From Stenotrophomonas rhizophila (GTDB taxonomy: Bacteria > Pseudomonadota > Gammaproteobacteria > Xanthomonadales > Xanthomonadaceae): a stretch of 64,000 nt of DNA. Position numbers and translations under genes: made by a program. Positions 60,401-64,000 of the stretch are shown piece by piece. Numbering within the stretch: the first letter of the stretch is position 1; the number at the start of each line of letters is the position of its first letter. A model generated the notes under the pieces. That model did no database searches. It was not told where the DNA came from and saw only the letters and a list, made by a program, of their open reading frames with translations. Location: positions 930,001 to 994,000 of the forward strand of contig NZ_RJKV01000002.1 of the NCBI RefSeq assembly GCF_003751305.1. The letters are read 5' to 3'.

Positions 60401-60991
60401 CGGCGTTTCGAGCAGGCCGATGGCGCTCGCACCGCCGCGCAGTACGGCGGCAGCGGGCTGGGCCTGGCGATCTGCCGCGAACTGACGCTGGCGATGCAGG
60501 GGCAGATCGGCGTGCGCAGCCAGCTTGGCGTCGGCACGCGCTTCACGGTGACGCTGCCGCTGGCCCTGCAGTCGGGTATGGCGGCCGAGGTGGTCGGTGC
60601 CGAGGGCGAGCGGTGGGTGCTGACGCCCTTGCGGATCCTGCTGGTGGAGGACGATCTGACCGTGGCCGAGGTGGTGCGCGGACTGCTGTCGGCGCGCGGC
60701 CATGAGGTGGTGCACGCCGAGCATGCCCTGTCGGCACTGCGCGAGGTCAGCGAGGCACTGTTCGACGTGGTGCTGATGGATCTGGATCTGCCGGGACTGG
60801 GCGGCATCGCGCTGGCCGAACACCTGCGCAGCCAGGGCTTCGAGATGCCGTTGATTGCGGTGACGGCGCGCACGGACCCGGCGATCGAGGAGCAGGCGCG
60901 CGCGGCAGGTTTCAATGGGTTCCTGCGCAAGCCGGTGACCGGCGATCTGCTGGTGGAGGCGATCGCGCGCGTGTTGCACGCTACCCGGTAG
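57464..60991 (+). CDS. Hybrid sensor kinase 4, intact
   Basis: A 1175-residue paralogue 91 bases after kinase 3. The order of domains is the same as kinase 1: signal peptide (LLIGLCVLWTTCVSAQ), propeller (GYLWIATNDGLARYDG, NQVWIGTENAGL), Y_Y_Y, helix, HisKA with His819 (LGHEVRTPM), HATPase ([27 protein letters not shown]) and a receiver with VEDDL, Asp1106 and FLRKP. GTG at 57464 follows GGGAGAG at good distance; an ATG three codons later is possible. No output domain. Confidence 0.9.
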   Translation: MLRMLWPLLIGLCVLWTTCVSAQPVPPTPRQLTVFDGLPSNTVNRMAEDRFGYLWIATNDGLARYDGRNYRIWRAEDGLRDNHVWTVHVDARNQVWIGTENAGLAMMSADRREIRFYDRDSHPEIGSNTIWSLASTPDGAIWFGTYQGGLHRLDRDGTLTRYMPEPGNPRSLPAASVGYLATTLDGSLWVGTKAGLARWTGHDFDPVPDAQLAPRVINGLTAEPDGSLWISSNAGVTVRRPDGRFEPAPWKVTEGDQILGMMLRDEQGGYWLDTRSGLGRAMNNQYQQVPLYSAVARGQVRPNWTGAYEDREGGIWLASTNGGLWHLLPRWWQFSVLSRLEDDPASLRNAYVLGMGAAADGGVWTVGTHGALDKFDPVSGEIQQHRTWVDGTQWLQSVLEDPRGQVWIGSWDALLRYDPKQDRIQRWDRDAAVDATMDGAIESMALCDGQRLWTSSASGLQQRDLDGRVLHRVTLGHAGLAPTQIAQDIQCGPQDRLWVATGQGLLHWVPARSRFEPLPGGPTGGVHALAFAADDSVWLSEEGKLSQYRWDNGRLTPQSVIGSSAGYPEVTATGLVVDRQGVVWAANARGLIRVDPVTGSVRPYGVHDGLPSQEFRRRTLTLTPSGRIVGGTPAGVVVFDPEQVKPATRRAPLVIERVEVRRGERVLDLTHVTPLDIADGDRDLRIVARLLSFADSTSNNYRYRLAGYDPDWVEVGPAGERLFSRLPPGRYRLEVQARSADHIWSRVQVLEFRVQPPWWRSLTGLLLLTSAVLLLLSLFAWLYRRRLQRRHAYQLALQKQELAEQASMAKTRFLANLGHEVRTPMTGVLGMSELLLSSPLNPQQRSYTESIRHAGEHLLHLVNDALDLARIESGRLELQAQPFHLQRLVDDVCTLMAALAEQKGLRFVVDNALPVGTSTVGDELRVRQILLNLLGNAVKFTSHGEVRLIVRGITAERGLHIEVADTGPGISSDQQERLFRRFEQADGARTAAQYGGSGLGLAICRELTLAMQGQIGVRSQLGVGTRFTVTLPLALQSGMAAEVVGAEGERWVLTPLRILLVEDDLTVAEVVRGLLSARGHEVVHAEHALSALREVSEALFDVVLMDLDLPGLGGIALAEHLRSQGFEMPLIAVTARTDPAIEEQARAAGFNGFLRKPVTGDLLVEAIARVLHATR

Positions 60992-61043
60992 CGGCGGAGC
61001 GTTGGTCCGCTGACCGTGCGTGCCTGCCGTTACGTGGTCGCCG

Positions 61044-62447
61044 TCATTCGGCGACCTCTTCAACGTCGCGCGGGGAGGGGCGGGTATCGGGCAACTGCCA
61101 GAAGATCAGCGTGGAGGTCAGGGTGATCGCACCCACGCAGACGAAGGTGGCGTGCAACGCAGCGGTGGCGCCGTGCGCGACGTCGAGGTGGTTGAACGCG
61201 GCGAGCAGGCTGCCCGCCGCCGCGGCACCGAAGCCGGTGGCGAGCATCATCACCATCGACAGCAGGCTGTTGCCGGCACTGGCGAAGTCGCGGTCCAGAT
61301 CGCGCAGGGTGACGGTGTTCATGACGGTGAACTGCAGCGAGTTGACGGCGCCGAACAGGGCCAGCTGGACGACACGGACCCACACGGGTTGCCCGGGTGT
61401 CATGAAGATGAAACTGGCCATCGCCAGGCCGACCAGCACGGTGTTGACCATCAGCACGCGGCGGTAGCCGAAGCGTTCGACGAGTTTGACCGCATAGCGC
61501 TTGGACACCATGCCGGCGGCAGCGACCGGAATCATCAACAGGCCGGCGTTCATCGGACTCATCCCCATGCCCACCTGCAACAGCAGCGGAATCAGCAGGG
61601 GCATGGCACTGCTGCCGATGCGCGAGAACAGGTTGCCGAGGATGCCGATGCGGTAGCTGGGGACATGGAACAGCGCGAGCGAGAACAGCGGCGCCGTCGA
61701 GTTGGCCGCATGCAGCCAGTAGCCGACGAGCGCGGCGAGGCCGGCGACGGTCATGAGCATCACCAGCGCGTGCGGTGTTGCCATGCCGGAGATGCCGTCC
61801 AGCGCCAGGGAGAGCACGACCATGCCGAAGGCGAGCATGAGGTAGCCGGCGATGTCGAAGCGGGTGCGGTGCTCGGCGTAGTGGTCCGGCATGATTTTCA
61901 TGGCCGCGACGTAGCCGATGATGCCGATCGGGAGGTTGATCAGGAACACCCAGTGCCAGGAGGCGACTTCGACCAGCCAGCCGCCCAGGGTCGGTCCGAT
62001 CAGCGGGCCGATCAAGGCGGGGATGGCGATGAAACTCATGGCGCGCAGGAACTCTTCGCGCGAGACGGAGCGCATGACGGCCAGGCGCCCGACCGGCAGC
62101 AGCATGGCGCCCCCGATGCCCTGCAGGACGCGCGCACCGACGAGCTGGTGCAGGGTCTGGGCAAGGGCGCAGGCGAGCGAGCCCAGGGTGAACAGGATGA
62201 TGGCGACGAGGAAGGTGCGCCGTGTACCGAAGCGGTCGGCGATCCAGCCGGAAGCGGGGATGAACGTGGCCACGGCGAGGGCGTAGCTGAAGACGACGGA
62301 CTGCATCTGCAGAGGGCTTTCGCCGAGGCTGCGGGCCATGGCAGGCAGGGCGGTGTTGACGATGGTGGAGTCCAGCATCTGCATGAAGATGGCCAGCGAT
62401 ACGAGCCACAACAGGGGCCGGATCGAGGCGTAGCTGCTGGTCGTCAT
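61044..62447 (-). CDS. DHA2-family MFS drug/efflux transporter (MdtD/EmrB-like)
   Basis: A 467-residue major-facilitator protein with about 14 hydrophobic helices. LDSTIVNTALPAMARSLGES in the first helix is the DHA2 signature, and GWIADRFGTRRTF is the loop 2-3 motif. Substrates cannot be inferred. The ATG at 62447 has a GAAGG site; a TTG six codons earlier opens the frame. No membrane-fusion partner gene is adjacent. Confidence 0.9.
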   Translation of the reverse strand: MTTSSYASIRPLLWLVSLAIFMQMLDSTIVNTALPAMARSLGESPLQMQSVVFSYALAVATFIPASGWIADRFGTRRTFLVAIILFTLGSLACALAQTLHQLVGARVLQGIGGAMLLPVGRLAVMRSVSREEFLRAMSFIAIPALIGPLIGPTLGGWLVEVASWHWVFLINLPIGIIGYVAAMKIMPDHYAEHRTRFDIAGYLMLAFGMVVLSLALDGISGMATPHALVMLMTVAGLAALVGYWLHAANSTAPLFSLALFHVPSYRIGILGNLFSRIGSSAMPLLIPLLLQVGMGMSPMNAGLLMIPVAAAGMVSKRYAVKLVERFGYRRVLMVNTVLVGLAMASFIFMTPGQPVWVRVVQLALFGAVNSLQFTVMNTVTLRDLDRDFASAGNSLLSMVMMLATGFGAAAAGSLLAAFNHLDVAHGATAALHATFVCVGAITLTSTLIFWQLPDTRPSPRDVEEVAE

Positions 62448-62512
62448 GGTGCGGGCCTTCGTCAACGAGGGCGATATGATCGCCGATGTGGGATCAGGGT
62501 GTGGTCAAAGTT

Positions 62513-62687
62513 GAAGCCGAAGCCGAAGCCGAAGTCGAAGCCGAAGCCGAAGCCGAAGCATTGGCTCGGTCGGTGTCCAGGAGAGGGTGCGGCACGGGTG
62601 GGTCGGCGGGACACGCCGTAAATCCGTCCATGGAGGCTCATGTCGCGCCATCCATGGCGCTCATGGTCCCGCCAACCCACCCGTGCC
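62513..62687 (-). repeat. Composite repeat, copy B (inverted relative to copy A)
   Basis: The palindromic core (62591-62687) differs from copy A at about four positions; a 30-base link leads to eight units of GAAGCC-type hexamers (62513-62560), seven nearly identical. Orientation is opposite to copy A. It is in the 530-base gap between the transporter and hemE, which also holds the elements at 62791, 62894 and 62940 and no gene. Confidence 0.87.
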
Positions 62688-62790
62688 ACACCCATGACTG
62701 TTGTCTGGCTGTCACAGGAAAAGCGGAAATGCAGGAAATCAGACGTTCGTCTTGATGCCCTGAATGGACGTGATGCCGGGAATGACATGG

Positions 62791-62813
62791 GTAGATCCAC
62801 GCCATGCGTGGAT
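62791..62813. repeat. SMAG-type stem-loop
   Basis: GTAGATCCACGC-CAT-GCGTGGAT, with the GTAG head. A second GC-rich hairpin (GGCCGCGCGCAGCGCGGC) follows at once. Confidence 0.75.
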
Positions 62814-62893
62814 GGCCGCGCGCAGCGCGGCAATGATCGGCACCCATCGCCTGCGGACGGCACGTGTGGTTCGTCTCGAGGGTGGAAACGAAA

Positions 62894-62921
62894 GCACGCG
62901 TTCTGGATGCAGAACGCGTGC
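62894..62921. repeat. Perfect 12-bp hairpin
   Basis: GCACGCGTTCTG-GATG-CAGAACGCGTGC. No T-run follows on either side. It could be a protein-binding or attenuating structure upstream of the gene set or a decayed repeat. Confidence 0.6.
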
Positions 62922-62939
62922 ATCGTCGGCCATGCCCGG

Positions 62940-62961
62940 GTAGTGCCGGCCGCTGGCCGGC
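62940..62961. repeat. SMAG-type stem-loop
   Basis: GTAGTGCCGGCCGCTGGCC extended by GGC, the same stem as in the dimer at 44568. It lies just after the hemE stop. Confidence 0.8.
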
Positions 62962-62977
62962 TGTCAACCAGCGGCGA

Positions 62978-64000
62978 TCAGCGTCGGCTCAAGCGGTGTA
63001 CAGCTTCCACCAGGACCTGCACGTGGTCGGGGTTCATGTCGGGCGACATGCCGTGGCCGAGGTTGAAGACGTGGCCTTCGCGCGAGCCGCCGTTGCCTTG
63101 GGCGTAGCTGTCGAGCACCTGGCCGGCGGCGCGTTCGATGGCGGCGGGGTTGCCGTAGAGGGTGGTGGGGTCGAGGTTGCCCTGCAGGGCGACGCGGCCG
63201 CCGGTGCGGGCAACGGCGTCGGCGAGGTCGAGGGTCCAGTCGACGCCGAGGGCGTCGGCGCCGGTGTCGGCGAGGGCGCCGAGGTGCAGGCCGGTGCCTT
63301 TGCCGAACAGGATCAGCGGGGTGCGTTCGGCGCCTTCACCGCGTTGGAGTTCCTGGGCGATGCGGGTCAGGTAGCGCAGGGAGAATTCGCGGTACATGGT
63401 CGGGCTGAGTACGCCGCCCCACGTATCGAACACCTGCAGGACCTGGGCGCCGGCCGCGCGCTGGGCGGCGAGGTAGGCGATCACCGCGTCGGTGACGACC
63501 GAGAGCAGCTGGTGCAGGGCGGCCGGTTCGTTCAGGGCCATCGCCTTGATGCGGGCAAAGTCCTTGCTGCCGCCGCCTTCGACCATGTAGCAGGCCAGCG
63601 TCCACGGGCTGCCGGAGAAGCCGATCAGGGGCACGCTGCCATCGAGTTCGCGGCGGATCACGCGGACGGCGTCCATCACGTAGCGCAGTTCGGTCTCCAT
63701 GTCCGGCACCGCCAGCTTGGCGATGGCGGCTGCGTCGCGGACCGGGTGGCGGAACTTCGGGCCTTCGCCTTCGACGAAGTACAGCTCCAGGCCCATTGCG
63801 TCGGGGATGGTGAGGATGTCCGAGAACAGGATGGCGGCATCGAGGTCGAAGCGGCGCAGCGGCTGCAGGGTGACTTCGCAGGCGATGTCCGGGTTCTTGG
63901 CCATCGCCAGGAAGCTGCCGGCCTTGGCGCGGGTGGCGCGGTACTCGGGCAGGTAGCGGCCGGCCTGGCGCATCAGCCAGACGGGGGTGCAGTCCACCGG
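62978..64000 (-). CDS. hemE: Uroporphyrinogen decarboxylase (N-terminus beyond window)
   Basis: HemE converts uroporphyrinogen III to coproporphyrinogen III in heme synthesis. The frame is open to the last base; the first visible residues ([21 protein letters not shown]) are the conserved start of the family, so only about 15-20 residues lie outside. [33 protein letters not shown] and the C-terminal [15 protein letters not shown] are typical. The end sits close to a SMAG unit. Confidence 0.96.
   Translation of the reverse strand, partial: PVDCTPVWLMRQAGRYLPEYRATRAKAGSFLAMAKNPDIACEVTLQPLRRFDLDAAILFSDILTIPDAMGLELYFVEGEGPKFRHPVRDAAAIAKLAVPDMETELRYVMDAVRVIRRELDGSVPLIGFSGSPWTLACYMVEGGGSKDFARIKAMALNEPAALHQLLSVVTDAVIAYLAAQRAAGAQVLQVFDTWGGVLSPTMYREFSLRYLTRIAQELQRGEGAERTPLILFGKGTGLHLGALADTGADALGVDWTLDLADAVARTGGRVALQGNLDPTTLYGNPAAIERAAGQVLDSYAQGNGGSREGHVFNLGHGMSPDMNPDHVQVLVEAVHRLSRR

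Noticed and set aside
62513..62560. CRISPR-like or coding Lys-Pro repeat
   Set aside because: Units are six bases, continuous and without spacers; the open frame has no start or ribosome site. It is a simple tandem tract.

Overview
The window reads as chromosomal DNA from a high-GC gammaproteobacterium of the Xanthomonadaceae, most likely Stenotrophomonas. The evidence is the gene families (Chp-type pilus chemotaxis, a TonB receptor with a GTAG-rich neighbourhood, metX-metB-hom, tandem propeller-containing hybrid kinases) and repeated short stem-loops that begin or end in GTAG/CTAC, which match the SMAG repeats described for Stenotrophomonas maltophilia. No prophage, CRISPR array, rRNA or tRNA was seen, and no insertion sequence or transposase gene.

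Layout. 1-4669: the end of a pilus chemotaxis cluster (chpA cut by the window edge, a ChpB-like protein, chpC), closed by a 26-bp perfect palindrome. 4732-9396: rsmE and bioA on the minus strand, and nudE-cysQ-mazG-ynfA-like on the plus strand. 9492-14096: qmcA with an NfeD-type partner, gcvT, gcvH, then a long gap and a lysine/alanine-rich histone H1-like protein. 14232-19871: a serine hydrolase, a frameshifted GMC oxidoreductase, a transporter, and DUF1304 and DUF4442 proteins. 19941-24077: fadE coupled to an alpha/beta hydrolase, divergent from a TetR regulator with CATACT/AGTATG palindromes between them. 24168-32172: a small exported protein, a TonB receptor, a barrel-like exported protein, hslO, mtgA, a polyprenyl-phosphate glycosyltransferase and a CBS protein. 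32236-37948: an AsmA-family protein, a TrhA/hemolysin III protein, prfC and an M23 peptidase. 38062-41601: a SAM-I (S-box) riboswitch in front of a translationally coupled metX-metB-hom operon. 41722-46470: an exported hydrolase, sdaA, a glutaredoxin-like protein and a YceI-cytochrome b561-YceI operon. 46700-60991: four consecutive hybrid sensor kinases of about 1,150-1,180 residues each. 61044-64000: a DHA2 efflux transporter and hemE (cut by the window edge).

The most unusual region is the kinase array. All four share the plan signal peptide, beta-propeller, Y_Y_Y domain, membrane helix, HisKA, HATPase, receiver. The first and fourth have every catalytic residue. The second keeps its ATP-binding boxes but has Ala in place of the phosphorylated His and a receiver without its acidic pair or Lys. 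The third keeps the His and an intact receiver but has lost the ATP-binding boxes. The second and third genes overlap by ATGA, so two proteins with complementary defects are made from coupled genes. This suggests an obligate heteromeric kinase working in trans; that is an inference and needs testing.

Other points of note are a ChpB-like protein lacking the catalytic Ser, two distant copies of a composite repeat (a 96-97 bp palindromic core plus an eight-unit hexanucleotide tract at a fixed distance), the palindromic operators at fadE, and the one-base frameshift in the GMC gene.
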